Program-made: the position numbers and the translations under genes
Shown: positions 50,490 to 59,544 of the stretch, piece after piece
Layout of the letters: every line of letters begins with the position of its first letter
How positions within the stretch are numbered: position 1 is the first letter of the stretch
The notes under the pieces: model-generated
The model's input: only the letters and a program-made list of their open reading frames with translations
Database searches by the model: none
What the model was told of the DNA's origin: nothing
Assembly: GCA_021783725.1 (NCBI GenBank)
Contig: JAJXTN010000001.1
Span: 79,751 to 143,750 of the forward strand
Reading direction: 5' to 3'
Length of the DNA: 64,000 bases
From: a bacterium
GTDB lineage: Bacteria; Patescibacteriota; Saccharimonadia; Saccharimonadales; UBA4665

Positions 50490-53432
50490 TCAAGCTTTGA
50501 CTAGACTGATTTTGAGTTCGGCACCATCGACTTTAACTTCGGTAGTATAGCCTTCAGCTGGTCCTTGGTTAAAGCTTATACTGAGCGTTTCTTGCTCAAT
50601 TACCTCAGTTAATAGTTTGTTGGCTAGGACTGCTCGTAAAGCTTCATCACCTGTCTCTAACCATAGCTTAATTCGATCATCGACTTGCAAATCAGCTTGC
50701 TTGCGGGCCTGTTGGACGTTTCTGATTAGCTCGCGCATTGTACCCTCGGCCCGAAGTTCATCGGTGATTTCGAGGTCTAATTCAGTTATTTGGCGACCGC
50801 CAGCCGGTTGATGCGAGGTTAAGGACTCAAATATCACTGCTTTAACATTGAGCTCCTCACTAACTATCTGTTTGTAGTAATCAACGTCGCTATCTACTGG
50901 CATGGTCGCTAAGAAGAGTTTAGCTGAAGCTAATGGTTGGCGAACTTTTAATTTGGCCAAAGCTCGTTGGGCCAATCCCTGCTCAATACCCAGTCGAACG
51001 TCAGACATCAAATCAACCACCGGCTGGTTGATACGGCCGGCGACTGGCCAATCGCACAAATGGACCGATTCACCGCCAGTTAGCTTACGATACAATTCTT
51101 CAGCCAAGAATGGCGTGAATGGCGCCATGATCAAACTCAATTGAACAAGTACGTAGTGTAGCGTTTGGTAAGCCTGCTGTTTGTCAGCATCATTGTCGCT
51201 TTTCCAGAAACGTTTGCGACTGCGGCGAACAAACCAGTTACTAGCGTCATCGATAAACGGCAAGATTGGTTTAAGAGCATCCGACAAGTCATAAGCTTGA
51301 ACTTGAGTATCAACCGCCTTGTTGAGTTGATGAACTCGACTGACTATCCATTGATCCATCGGATTGGTCAGCTCTGGGCTAGGATCTTTGGGTAATTCAC
51401 CGTTACTGAGCTTGGAATCCCAACCGTCGACGTCAGCATACAAAGTGAAGAAATCATACATGTTCCAAATCATGCTAAGTTTGCGGGCGACATCAGCCAC
51501 ATCTTTATCGGCTAAGCTAAAACTTTCACCGTTAGTTAATGGACTAGACAACATTAACAGTCTAAATGAGTCAGCTGAGAACTTATCCATTAGGTCGACA
51601 GGGTCGGTGTAATTTTTGAGCTTTTTGCTCATTTTTTTGCCATCGGCGGCATTGATGAAGCCGGTGCAAATCAAATTCTTGAACGGTGCACTACCAAATA
51701 GCGCTACATTAACAGCGGTAAGTGCGTAGAACCAACCCCTAGTTTGATCGATAGCTTCAACGATAAAATCAGCTGGAAAACTAGACTCAAATTTCTGTTT
51801 ATTCTCAAATGGGTAATGGAATTGAGCAAATGGCATTGAACCCGACTCAAACCAACAGTCCAACACTTTACCAATATGATGCAGAGTAACCCCGTCATAT
51901 TCAAACGTTAAATCCATGACACTCGGTAAATGATAGTCGTCGGGTCGAGCGCCGGTTAATTCAAATAGTTCATCGTACGATCCAATAACTTTAACCACCT
52001 CCGTACCATCATTACGTTCACCTCGCCAAACTGGTATCGGTGTCGCCCAGTAACGATCGCGACTTATATTCCAGTCGGGAGCAGTTTCCAAGATGTTTTT
52101 GAAGCGGCCGTCTTGAAGATTTTTCGGTACCCAGTTGGTTTTATCGTTAGACTCCAGCATCGCCTGTTTTTGGCCTTGAATATCAATAAACCAACTTGGG
52201 TGAGCTCGATACATCAACTTGTTACCGCAACGATGGCAATGCGGGTATTCGTGCGTGATATATTCGATTTTAAGAGCTTGACCTTCGGCTACCAGCGTTT
52301 TAGCAATTTCTTTGTTGATTTCCCAGATATTTTCACCCTGCCAGCGACCTTCGGTATACAAGCCGTTTTCGTCAACGATCGATACCAATGGCACGTCTTC
52401 GCGCTTACACAAATCATAGTCTTCTTCGCCGTAAGCTGGGGCTTCATGAACGATACCAGTACCGTCGTCGGCGGTTACAAAATCAGCCTGTAATACTCGA
52501 TGAGCCTGTGGCCCACGATTTTCAAATAACGGATGATACTTCCGGCCAACCAAAGTCGATCCTTTAACTGATTTTAGTACTTTATAGTCCAGTGGTTGGT
52601 GTTTTTCGTCGGTCATAACCCGCTCGATAGCCGAGGTTGCAATATAGAATTTCTTGTCACCATATTCTACTAAGCTATAGTCGATGCCGGCATTGACGGC
52701 CACCGCCACATTAGCCGGTAAAGTCCAGGGTGTGGTTGTCCAGGTTAATACATATTCGTCGTCCGGTTGGTCGGGCGCCGTTTTTTCTAGTAGAAAATAT
52801 GTGTAAACACTGGGGTCGGTGTCCTGCTGATAGCTATTCTCCATGGCGACTTCTGATTTGGAAATAGGCGTAGCGTCTTTGGTACAGTAGACCAGTATTT
52901 TTTCACCGTCGTAGATTTTACCGCTGTCGTACATGGTTTTGAACGCCCACCAAACACTCTCCATGTATTCGTTGTCCATGGTTTTATAAGCGTCTTCGAA
53001 CTCCACCCAGCGACCCAAGCGAGCAATCGTGTCTTCCCATTCAGTACCAGTTTTAATCATTGCCGAGCGACATTCACGCACATAGTCGGTAATACTTATT
53101 TTGGTGCCAATCTCTTTCTTGTTGGCTATACCGAGTTTCGCTTCAACAAAAACCTCGGCTGGTAGACCGTGACAATCCCAACCCCAACGTCGTTCGACGC
53201 GTCGACCTTTCATCGTCTGATATCGAGCTACAGAATCTTTAATCGCCGAAACTAATAGATGTCCATGATGTGGTGTACCGGTCAGGAATGGCGGCCCATC
53301 ATAGAAAACGAAAGCATTATCAACTGGTCGATTATCAACCGATTTCTCAAAAGTTTGATTGTCTTTCCAGTAATTAACTAAATCTTTCTCGTACTCGATA
53401 GCCTTGCGGCGACTGGCTTTTTGAAATTTCAT
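50490..53432 (-). CDS. ileS: Isoleucyl-tRNA synthetase (type 2, eukaryote-like)
   Basis: 980-aa class I synthetase. HIGH-like motif PHHGH at about 54-58 (DGPPFLTGTPHHGHLL), WGWDCHGLPAE, a CP1 editing domain (TWTTTPWTLPANVAVAV), KMSKK near 600 (DGKKMSKKLKNY) and anticodon-binding helices. The sequence around the HIGH motif and WGWDCHGLP resemble the type 2 enzymes of archaea, eukaryotes and some bacteria, which are naturally insensitive to mupirocin. It is preceded by a T-box leader. AAAGGATAGT precedes the ATG. Confidence 0.96.
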   Translation of the reverse strand: MKFQKASRRKAIEYEKDLVNYWKDNQTFEKSVDNRPVDNAFVFYDGPPFLTGTPHHGHLLVSAIKDSVARYQTMKGRRVERRWGWDCHGLPAEVFVEAKLGIANKKEIGTKISITDYVRECRSAMIKTGTEWEDTIARLGRWVEFEDAYKTMDNEYMESVWWAFKTMYDSGKIYDGEKILVYCTKDATPISKSEVAMENSYQQDTDPSVYTYFLLEKTAPDQPDDEYVLTWTTTPWTLPANVAVAVNAGIDYSLVEYGDKKFYIATSAIERVMTDEKHQPLDYKVLKSVKGSTLVGRKYHPLFENRGPQAHRVLQADFVTADDGTGIVHEAPAYGEEDYDLCKREDVPLVSIVDENGLYTEGRWQGENIWEINKEIAKTLVAEGQALKIEYITHEYPHCHRCGNKLMYRAHPSWFIDIQGQKQAMLESNDKTNWVPKNLQDGRFKNILETAPDWNISRDRYWATPIPVWRGERNDGTEVVKVIGSYDELFELTGARPDDYHLPSVMDLTFEYDGVTLHHIGKVLDCWFESGSMPFAQFHYPFENKQKFESSFPADFIVEAIDQTRGWFYALTAVNVALFGSAPFKNLICTGFINAADGKKMSKKLKNYTDPVDLMDKFSADSFRLLMLSSPLTNGESFSLADKDVADVARKLSMIWNMYDFFTLYADVDGWDSKLSNGELPKDPSPELTNPMDQWIVSRVHQLNKAVDTQVQAYDLSDALKPILPFIDDASNWFVRRSRKRFWKSDNDADKQQAYQTLHYVLVQLSLIMAPFTPFLAEELYRKLTGGESVHLCDWPVAGRINQPVVDLMSDVRLGIEQGLAQRALAKLKVRQPLASAKLFLATMPVDSDVDYYKQIVSEELNVKAVIFESLTSHQPAGGRQITELDLEITDELRAEGTMRELIRNVQQARKQADLQVDDRIKLWLETGDEALRAVLANKLLTEVIEQETLSISFNQGPAEGYTTEVKVDGAELKISLVKA

Positions 53433-53664
53433 ACTATCCTTTAATTAATCTTGACCAAATAAAAACACCTCAGATACAGATTCCGGATCCTACGAAGCCT
53501 TGGCGAAGTAGGAGGTACCATCCGAATTCTTCTGAGGTGATCTCAAAAGCTCTTAGTTGTAGCGATTACGGTGCTCGGCCGATGAGGTCTAGTCAGCTGA
53601 TAGCCTTTCTTCTCACTCCGATCTCTTGATATCGAGATAAATGGTTGATAGCCTTTTCGGATTT
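53433..53664 (-). promoter_or_regulatory. T-box riboswitch leader of ileS
   Basis: The ileS leader of about 230 nt ends in a hairpin with T tract. Within it, CGGA-TGGTACC-TCCTAC (53524-53508) pairs with GTAGGA-TCCG (53493-53484), leaving TGGTACC as an exact 7-nt bulge, the T-box element that binds an uncharged tRNA 3' end (UGGU pairs with ACCA). An outer stem CACCTCAGA/TCTGAGGTG (53539-53531 and 53474-53466) leads into TTTTTATTT. An AGTGA motif and an ATC followed by A (53601-53599) upstream fit an isoleucine specifier; AAAGGCTATCA occurs twice (from 53656 and 53605). Uncharged tRNA-Ile is expected to turn ileS on. Confidence 0.85.
53461..53539 (-). terminator. T-box terminator hairpin
   Basis: CACCTCAGA pairs with TCTGAGGTG and is followed by TTTTTATTT. 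The stem encloses the antiterminator-like bulged helix, so both forms share one hairpin. Confidence 0.7.
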
Positions 53665-53670
53665 AATCAA

Positions 53671-53699
53671 ATTATAGTCTATATCGAGCAGCCCGTAAA
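53671..53699 (-). promoter_or_regulatory. promoter of the T-box/ileS unit
   Basis: TTTACG (53694-53699), 17-bp spacer, TATAAT (53671-53676); start expected near 53664. Confidence 0.65.
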
Positions 53700-53701
53700 G
53701 T

Positions 53702-53971
53702 TCAGGCTCGACTATAAGCCATAATTTCATCCATCAGCGGTAATGTTCCGCCTTCCCAACTTTTCTGGAGATAACCATCATTTTGCAAAACTAATATAGC
53801 TGGGTATTGCATAACATCGTAAAGACTGGCCGTCGCACTACCATCTCGGGTGTCGACATTGAGCATTTCGATTTTATGACTGCCGTCACTTCTATCTTGA
53901 AAATCACGGACGAACTCGTCAATCGTGCGACCATGTTCAGAATTTGGACGATAAAGCACAAGGATTTTCAT
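53702..53971 (-). CDS. Thioredoxin-fold protein without CXXC
   Basis: 89 aa. Pattern KILVLYRPNSEHGRTIDEFVRDF, then DTRDGSATASLYDVMQYPAILVLQNDGYL with the cis-Pro-type YPA segment, resembles thioredoxin or glutaredoxin folds. The position of the redox CXXC holds NSEH, so it cannot act as a dithiol reductase. It lies between nrdJ and the ileS T-box. The -10 TGGTAAAAT ends 9 nt before the ATG. Role unknown. Confidence 0.75.
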   Translation of the reverse strand: MKILVLYRPNSEHGRTIDEFVRDFQDRSDGSHKIEMLNVDTRDGSATASLYDVMQYPAILVLQNDGYLQKSWEGGTLPLMDEIMAYSRA

Positions 53972-54013
53972 TACGCCCTAATTTTACCACACCAGTCGCA
54001 TAGACCGTAGGCT

Positions 54014-54043
54014 GTAGACTGTAGCGATTAGTCTACAGTCTAC
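54014..54043. repeat. perfect 11-bp palindrome of GTAGACT words
   Basis: GTAGACTGTAG (54014-54024) and CTACAGTCTAC (54033-54043) with an 8-nt loop. It lies downstream of nrdJ in the spacer, next to GCTAATT words. Confidence 0.75.
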
Positions 54044-54045
54044 TC

Positions 54046-54176
54046 ATATCGATTGATTAGCTTTTGGCAATTCGCAAGTGGCTATGAATTAGCGCTTGGC
54101 AATAAACAATTAATTGAACATTGTTAATTGCTACTTCATTGCATATTGGAAATTAGCTAATTGCTAATCTTAGTAC
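54046..54176. repeat. GCTAATT-word repeats downstream of nrdJ
   Basis: Degenerate copies of TTGGCAATTCGC, GCTATGAATTAGCGC and TTAATTGCTAC on both strands, filling the space up to the nrdJ stop. Confidence 0.55.
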
Positions 54177-54178
54177 TA

Positions 54179-56980
54179 CTAGCTGCAGCCAGTAGTACTA
54201 CCGCAAGAACTACAAACGTAGCAACTTCCAGCCCGTTGCGTCTGATTACCACAGTTATAGCAAAGTGGAGCATCTGAGTCATTCTTGGCAACAGCTTTGG
54301 TGCTAAGACTCGTCTTGGCTGGAGCGGGGCTGAAAGCAACTGCCTTAGGTGCTTCAACTTTAGCCGACTGGGCTACTGCTGGCTCAGCGACCGGCGCTGA
54401 ATCAACTAGTAAGGTTGTCTGGTCGTCAGTTGGCATGTCGTCAATCGAAGCTAAGCCAAGCTCCAATCGATCATCGAAACTCAAATAGCTAAGTGCTAAA
54501 CGACGGAAGATGTAATCGATGAGGCTGGAAGCAGTACGAATATCAGCGTCATCAGTAATGCCACTCGGCGCAAAACTAGTACTGATGAATGATTTGACGT
54601 AGTCCTTAAGTGGTACGCCGTACTGCAAGCCGTGACTAACACTGATGGCGAAGGCGTCCATGAAGCCGGCCAAGGTCGAACCTTGCTTGGCAATACGCAT
54701 GAATATTTCACCTGGTGTGCCGTCGTCGTATTCACCAACTGTCATGTAGCCATGGCTATCCGCGACATGGAACGAGAAGGTTTTGGAATTACGAACTTTG
54801 GGCAGTTCACGGCGGACAGCGCCTTTAAGGATGAATTTGTCCCCCTTCGCTAAAGCTTCTGCGGACACGTCCTTGGACTCCGTAACCTCGGCGGAGGAGT
54901 CTTTCTTGGCCATGCTCAGTGGCTGACCGACTTTGCAGTTGTCACGGTAAATAGCTACGGCTTTGAGACCCATTTTCCACGAATCGATATGAATCTGCTC
55001 GATATCTTCAACTGTTGCTTCTTCGGGCATGTTAACCGTCTTGCTGATGGCACCGCTCAAGAATGGTTGAACAGCGGCCATCATCTTGACGTGACCAGAG
55101 TAATGGATGGCGTTATCACCCATCGAACAAGCAAATACAGCTTCGTGGCCTTTCTTGAGGCCTGGGGCGCCCAAGATAGTCTTTTCTTTGTCGATATAGT
55201 CAACGATAGCGTCGATGTCCTTCGGAGAGTAGCCCAAAGCTTTGAGGGCTCGTGGTACAGTCTGATTGACGATATGCATGTTACCACCACCAACTAACTT
55301 CTTGACTTTAACAAGACCTAGGTCCGGCTCAATACCAGTCGTATCACAATCCATCATCAAACCAATCGTACCGGTTGGAGCTAACAAGCTGGCTTGAGAG
55401 TTACGAACTCCGTATAGCTCACCGAGCTCGACGGCTTCGTCCCAAGCACTAGCGGCGGCACTGAGTAATTCTTCAGATACCAGCGAAGCGTCAATCTTCG
55501 ACACTTCGGCTCGATGCATGCGCAAAACATTCAACATAGCGTCACGATCTTTGTTGAAACCAGCGAAAGGTCCAACTCGACGAGCCAGCTTGGCGCTGAC
55601 AGCATAACTATGTCCGGTCATTAGAGCGGTAATGGCGGCGGCGATTGCCCGGCCTTCATCTGAATCGTAAGGTAACCCACGAGCCATCAGCAAAGCACCG
55701 AGGTTGGCATAACCAATACCCAACTCACGGTAGGCACGAGCATTCTTGGTAATGCTGTCGGTTGGGTAAGAGCTGTAACCGACGAGAATTTCTTGAGCCG
55801 TGAAAATCAAATCAACTGTGTGTTTGAATTCCTCAATCGCAAAACTGAAATCATCTTTTAGATATTTTAATAGGTTGATGCTGGCCAAGTTGCAAGCCGA
55901 GTTATCGAGGTGCATATATTCACTGCACGGGTTGCTGCCATTAATTCGACCAGCATTTGGTGTAGTGTGCCACTTGTTGATGACGGTGTCGAACTGCATG
56001 CCAGGATCGGCACACTCCCAAGCGGCTTCAGCGAATTGGCGAAATAGTTCACGAGCTTTGACGGTTTTAACAGTTTTACCATTGGTGACCGCTTTGAGGT
56101 CCCACTTACCGTCATTCTCGACTGCTTCCATGAACTCATCAGTCACCCGAACTGATATGTTGGCGTTCTGGTACTGAACGCTGAAGCTATCCTTACCGTC
56201 CAGACTCATATCCCAGCCTAAACTTTGTAAGTCGCGGGCTTTGCGCTCTTCTATAGCTTTGCTCCAAATGAATTCTTCAACATCTGGGTGATCAACATTC
56301 AAGATGACCATCTTGGCGGCTCGACGAGTCTTACCACCACTCTTAATCGCTCCGGCAGAAGCATCAGCTCCGCGCATAAAGCTTAAAGGACCACTGGCCG
56401 TACCGGCGCTTTTACCTAAAGTTTCCATTGATGATCGGATCGGACTAATATTAATGCCCGAACCGCTACCACCCTTGAAAATCATACCTTCTTCAACATA
56501 CCAATTCAGAATTGATGGCATAGTGTCTTCGATACCCAAAATAAAGCAAGCACTAGCTTGTTGAGCTCGGCTCATCACCCCAATATTGAACCAAACTGGA
56601 CTGTTGAAAGCGGCCCGCTGAGTAGCTAAAACATACTTTAGTTCTTCGCGAAAATCTTCAGCTTCAGCTTCCGACTCGAAGTAACTTTCCTGTAACCCCT
56701 GACGCGTAACAGTGTCGACAACCCGATCAATCAAATGGCGCAATGAACTTTCGCGATCAGCCGTTCCTGGCGTCCCACTGAAATACTTCTGAGCCACGAT
56801 ATTGATGGCATTAAGTGACCATCCCTCTGGAAATTCGACATTTTTCTGTTCGAATACTGGCTTGTCATTCATCGGATTCTTGATGAGTGAATCACGCTTC
56901 GTCCATTTTAGTTGATCGTAAGCTTTGCTTTTTTGGGGGGTAAAAAGCCGTTCCACCCCCAGGCTGGTTGTTTGTCCCAT
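54179..56980 (-). CDS. nrdJ: Adenosylcobalamin-dependent (class II) ribonucleotide reductase
   Basis: Reduces ribonucleotides to deoxyribonucleotides with a B12-derived radical, in presence or absence of oxygen. 933 aa with SACFILG and NSACNLASINL holding active-site cysteines, NPCSE near 350, a TSCPD domain (TFSFHVADSHGYMTVGEYDDG, FAPSGI) and a C-terminal zinc-ribbon-like CYNCGN/CYVCSSCG tail that carries the shuttle cysteines. GAGGGAAA precedes the ATG. nrdR precedes it, so regulation by NrdR is expected. No B12 synthesis gene is in the window, so the cofactor must come from elsewhere. Confidence 0.95.
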   Translation of the reverse strand: MGQTTSLGVERLFTPQKSKAYDQLKWTKRDSLIKNPMNDKPVFEQKNVEFPEGWSLNAINIVAQKYFSGTPGTADRESSLRHLIDRVVDTVTRQGLQESYFESEAEAEDFREELKYVLATQRAAFNSPVWFNIGVMSRAQQASACFILGIEDTMPSILNWYVEEGMIFKGGSGSGINISPIRSSMETLGKSAGTASGPLSFMRGADASAGAIKSGGKTRRAAKMVILNVDHPDVEEFIWSKAIEERKARDLQSLGWDMSLDGKDSFSVQYQNANISVRVTDEFMEAVENDGKWDLKAVTNGKTVKTVKARELFRQFAEAAWECADPGMQFDTVINKWHTTPNAGRINGSNPCSEYMHLDNSACNLASINLLKYLKDDFSFAIEEFKHTVDLIFTAQEILVGYSSYPTDSITKNARAYRELGIGYANLGALLMARGLPYDSDEGRAIAAAITALMTGHSYAVSAKLARRVGPFAGFNKDRDAMLNVLRMHRAEVSKIDASLVSEELLSAAASAWDEAVELGELYGVRNSQASLLAPTGTIGLMMDCDTTGIEPDLGLVKVKKLVGGGNMHIVNQTVPRALKALGYSPKDIDAIVDYIDKEKTILGAPGLKKGHEAVFACSMGDNAIHYSGHVKMMAAVQPFLSGAISKTVNMPEEATVEDIEQIHIDSWKMGLKAVAIYRDNCKVGQPLSMAKKDSSAEVTESKDVSAEALAKGDKFILKGAVRRELPKVRNSKTFSFHVADSHGYMTVGEYDDGTPGEIFMRIAKQGSTLAGFMDAFAISVSHGLQYGVPLKDYVKSFISTSFAPSGITDDADIRTASSLIDYIFRRLALSYLSFDDRLELGLASIDDMPTDDQTTLLVDSAPVAEPAVAQSAKVEAPKAVAFSPAPAKTSLSTKAVAKNDSDAPLCYNCGNQTQRAGSCYVCSSCGSTTGCS

Positions 56981-57145
56981 ATTATTTCCCTCTTTATTCC
57001 CCGACTGATTTTTGTCAGCCGGACACCTCGTTGATGTATTTTTTTAATTTTTGTTAGAGTTCCTACCGATACCAATCCGTCTCTCAAAAGATCAGTATCT
57101 TTGAGCTCTCTGCGACATCGAAATTATATTCGAAACCGGAGACAA
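56981..57145 (-). promoter_or_regulatory. structured leader of nrdJ
   Basis: TATAAT in TTCGAATATAATTTCG near 57130 gives a leader of about 140 nt. Two hairpins are visible: CTCAAAGAT/ATCTTTTGAG, and CCGGCTGA/TCAGTCGG close to the ribosome-binding site. No cobalamin-riboswitch B12 box was seen. An RNA motif upstream of nrdJ genes has been reported; whether this matches is unknown. Confidence 0.45.
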
Positions 57146-57231
57146 CTGTCAATCAAATTAGTCAGTAAGTTGGTGTTCTAGTTTGCTAAAGACTTATCGT
57201 CACACCGGCTAGACCACGGGCTAACTGATAA

Positions 57232-57708
57232 CTATTTGACTTCGGTAGGTATATGTTTACCCTGTCTGACTATCGACAGTTCTCGTTCAAAGCTAGCGAT
57301 GTCCTTGAAGCGTCGGTAGACGCTAGCAAATCGGACATAGGCAACTTCGTTGAGTCGGGCTAGCTGATCCATGACTAGTTCACCAATTTTTGATGAACTA
57401 ACCTCCTGTTCGCCGCAAGCATACAGTTCTTGTTCGACAGTGTTTACGACATTGTCGAGTTGCAAGCTGGTAACCGGTGTCTTTTCGCAAGCTCGGTACA
57501 AACCGCTAAGTAACTTAGTCCGGCTGAACAGTTCACGTGTGCCATCATTCTTGATGACGATTAGTTGTGGACGCTCTAACCGCTCGTAAGTGGTAAAACG
57601 TTGGCCACAACTGACACATTCGCGGCGACGACGGATAGCTTCACCTTCTGCCACGTCTCGCGATTCTATCACTTTGATATCTTCGCTTTGGCATTGGGTG
57701 CATTTCAT
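57232..57708 (-). CDS. nrdR: Transcriptional repressor NrdR
   Basis: 158 aa. Zinc ribbon at the N-terminus (CTQCQSEDIKVIESR, CVSCGQRFTTYER) and an ATP-cone domain (LIVIKNDGTRELFSRTKLLSGLYRACEKTPV). NrdR senses ATP/dATP and represses ribonucleotide reductase genes. I use the ATG at 57708 because GGAGGTAGC lies directly before it; an upstream start at 57726 lacks such a site. It precedes nrdJ, a usual partner, and follows ftsZ. Confidence 0.96.
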   Translation of the reverse strand: MKCTQCQSEDIKVIESRDVAEGEAIRRRRECVSCGQRFTTYERLERPQLIVIKNDGTRELFSRTKLLSGLYRACEKTPVTSLQLDNVVNTVEQELYACGEQEVSSSKIGELVMDQLARLNEVAYVRFASVYRRFKDIASFERELSIVRQGKHIPTEVK

Positions 57709-57848
57709 GCTACCTCCATGCTCCAAGCCTTATAGGCTGACGACTGCCATCCGAGACTACTTTATTGATACAAAATGTATGCAATATTTGATAGGTAGTT
57801 TTGGATTATTTAGCCGTCTATGGAGCTTATTTAGTGATTAATGTACGC

Positions 57849-57882
57849 ACACTATAAGTTTTTGTTTTCCTACATATAGTGC
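57849..57882 (-). promoter_or_regulatory. candidate NrdR box(es) upstream of nrdR
   Basis: CACTATA (57850-57856) and TATAGTG (57875-57881) form a perfect inverted repeat. On the minus strand GCACTATATGTAGG matches the ACACTATATATAGTGT-type NrdR box at most central bases. The spacing of about 18 bp between centres is shorter than the usual two-box spacing. Confidence 0.4.
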
Positions 57883-57976
57883 TATTTGACTCTAATATAA
57901 CCCTAGCAGTAGCGCTTTGCAAGCATTTAACGCTGTAATATTTAGTACGGGCCGGCACCTGTTTTGGGTTATAGGC

Positions 57977-59350
57977 TTAGGATTCGTGGTCGTGGGACTG
58001 GTGGTCGTTTTCAGAGCCGTCTGGCTTGTCGCTCGACTGATTTCGACGCTTAGCTAAACGGCGCAGAAATGATGGTTTTTCGAGATCGTCTTCAAGACTA
58101 GAGGCAACTACTGGGTGCTCCTTGTCATTATCGTCGTTGTGTCCGTGGTCTACTGGCTGGCTGGAGTTATCGTGGTCTTTGACATCTTCATCTATTGACC
58201 AGATATTGGGCATTTCGGCGTCATCCTTACGAAAATCATGTTCGGTATCAGCTTCGTCGTCGAGAGTCATGTCTATTTCGGACATCGCCTTCTCTTCTTG
58301 CTTAGTAGTTATAACTGGCGTGGTGGGTAAACTAGCAGCCGGTGCAGGGCTAGGCATGTTAGCTCCTGATACACCATTACGCTTAGCGAAATATGAAGCA
58401 TCAAAACCTGTAGCAACGACGGTAATAATCACCTCGCCTTCTAAGTCTGGATTGACCGTGGCTCCAAAAATAATATTGGCATCGGGATCGGCGGCCGTCG
58501 TAATCGTTTCGGCGGCAGCGTTGATTTCGTGCATCGACAAATCGTTACCACCGATAACGTTGAAGAGAATTCCCCTAGCTCCATCAATCGATACTTCCAA
58601 TAGTGGCGATTCGATGGCTTGCTTAGCGGCTTCGACAGCTCGATTCTCGCCACTAGCTCTACCGATGCCCATAAGAGCTGAGCCAGCATTAACCATCACG
58701 GTCTTAACATCAGCAAAGTCGAGGTTAATCAAACCGTGGACGGTGATAAGATCAGATATGCCCTGAACACCTTGGCGCAAAACATCGTCAGCAACCTTAA
58801 AGGCTTCGGTTAGCGGTGTATCACGGTCGATTGTCTGCAATAAACGATCATTAGGGATAATGATCAGGGTGTCGACAGCGTTGCGGAGTTTCTCAATTGC
58901 AACTTCAGCGTTGCGACGGCGTTTCTCGCCTTCAAATGCGAATGGTTTAGTAGCAAAGCCGACTACTAAGATGCCCTGGTCACGGGCTATTTCAGCGACG
59001 ATGTGACCAGCACCACTACCGGTACCACCACCGGCACCAATAGTCACAAAGACCATGTCGGCACCTTCTATAGCTTGTCGGATTTCTTCTCTGGACTCTT
59101 CGGCGGCCATTTGACCAACCGATGGGTCGGCACCAGCACCCAAACCACGAGTGGCATCCTTGCCAATGTGAATTTTCTTGCTGGCTTTAGAGTGATGAAG
59201 AGCTTGAGCATCAGTGTTAACAGCAATGAATTCGACGTTTTCAATACCAGCTTCAACCATCCGGTTGATTGCCGCTCCGCCTGCGCCACCAACACCGACG
59301 ACTCTTATTTGGGCAAATGTTTCGATACCTGGCTGAACAACCTCTGGCAT
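57977..59350 (-). CDS. ftsZ: Cell division GTPase FtsZ
   Basis: Tubulin homologue that forms the Z-ring. 457 aa: [17 protein letters not shown], the [12 protein letters not shown]-binding loop near 105-113, and [11 protein letters not shown] with the T7 synergy loop. A long acidic linker (about 325-425, Asp/Glu/His-rich) leads to [11 protein letters not shown], the FtsA-binding tail. Leader of about 30 nt with AAGAGGAT. It is downstream of ftsA but has its own promoter. Confidence 0.97.
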   Translation of the reverse strand: MPEVVQPGIETFAQIRVVGVGGAGGAAINRMVEAGIENVEFIAVNTDAQALHHSKASKKIHIGKDATRGLGAGADPSVGQMAAEESREEIRQAIEGADMVFVTIGAGGGTGSGAGHIVAEIARDQGILVVGFATKPFAFEGEKRRRNAEVAIEKLRNAVDTLIIIPNDRLLQTIDRDTPLTEAFKVADDVLRQGVQGISDLITVHGLINLDFADVKTVMVNAGSALMGIGRASGENRAVEAAKQAIESPLLEVSIDGARGILFNVIGGNDLSMHEINAAAETITTAADPDANIIFGATVNPDLEGEVIITVVATGFDASYFAKRNGVSGANMPSPAPAASLPTTPVITTKQEEKAMSEIDMTLDDEADTEHDFRKDDAEMPNIWSIDEDVKDHDNSSQPVDHGHNDDNDKEHPVVASSLEDDLEKPSFLRRLAKRRNQSSDKPDGSENDHQSHDHES

Positions 59351-59387
59351 AATTTATCCTCTTGATAACCCTAGATTTATACGTAGC

Positions 59388-59416
59388 AGTATACTCTAGC
59401 CTACCTTGAAGTTCAA
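59388..59416 (-). promoter_or_regulatory. sigma70 promoter of ftsZ
   Basis: TTGAAC (59411-59416), 17-bp spacer, TATACT (59388-59393). Start expected near 59381, giving a short leader with a Shine-Dalgarno site. Confidence 0.7.
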
Positions 59417-59544
59417 CAAATTTGTACGGTCATAATCAAGCAATTATGTCTTCAATGATATTTCGGTGATTAATTTATACGACTAGCCAAAATATTTATA
59501 CTATAGAGAGTTTGTCATATATATATGACAAGTTTAGCTGAATC

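Noticed and set aside
56981..57231. Cobalamin riboswitch before nrdJ
   Set aside because: No GCCACTG-type B12 box or typical long multi-stem leader was recognised.
58122..58766. 214-codon plus-strand ORF opposite ftsZ
   Set aside because: Antisense shadow of ftsZ; Ser-rich composition of reverse-frame translation, no promoter or ribosome-binding site.
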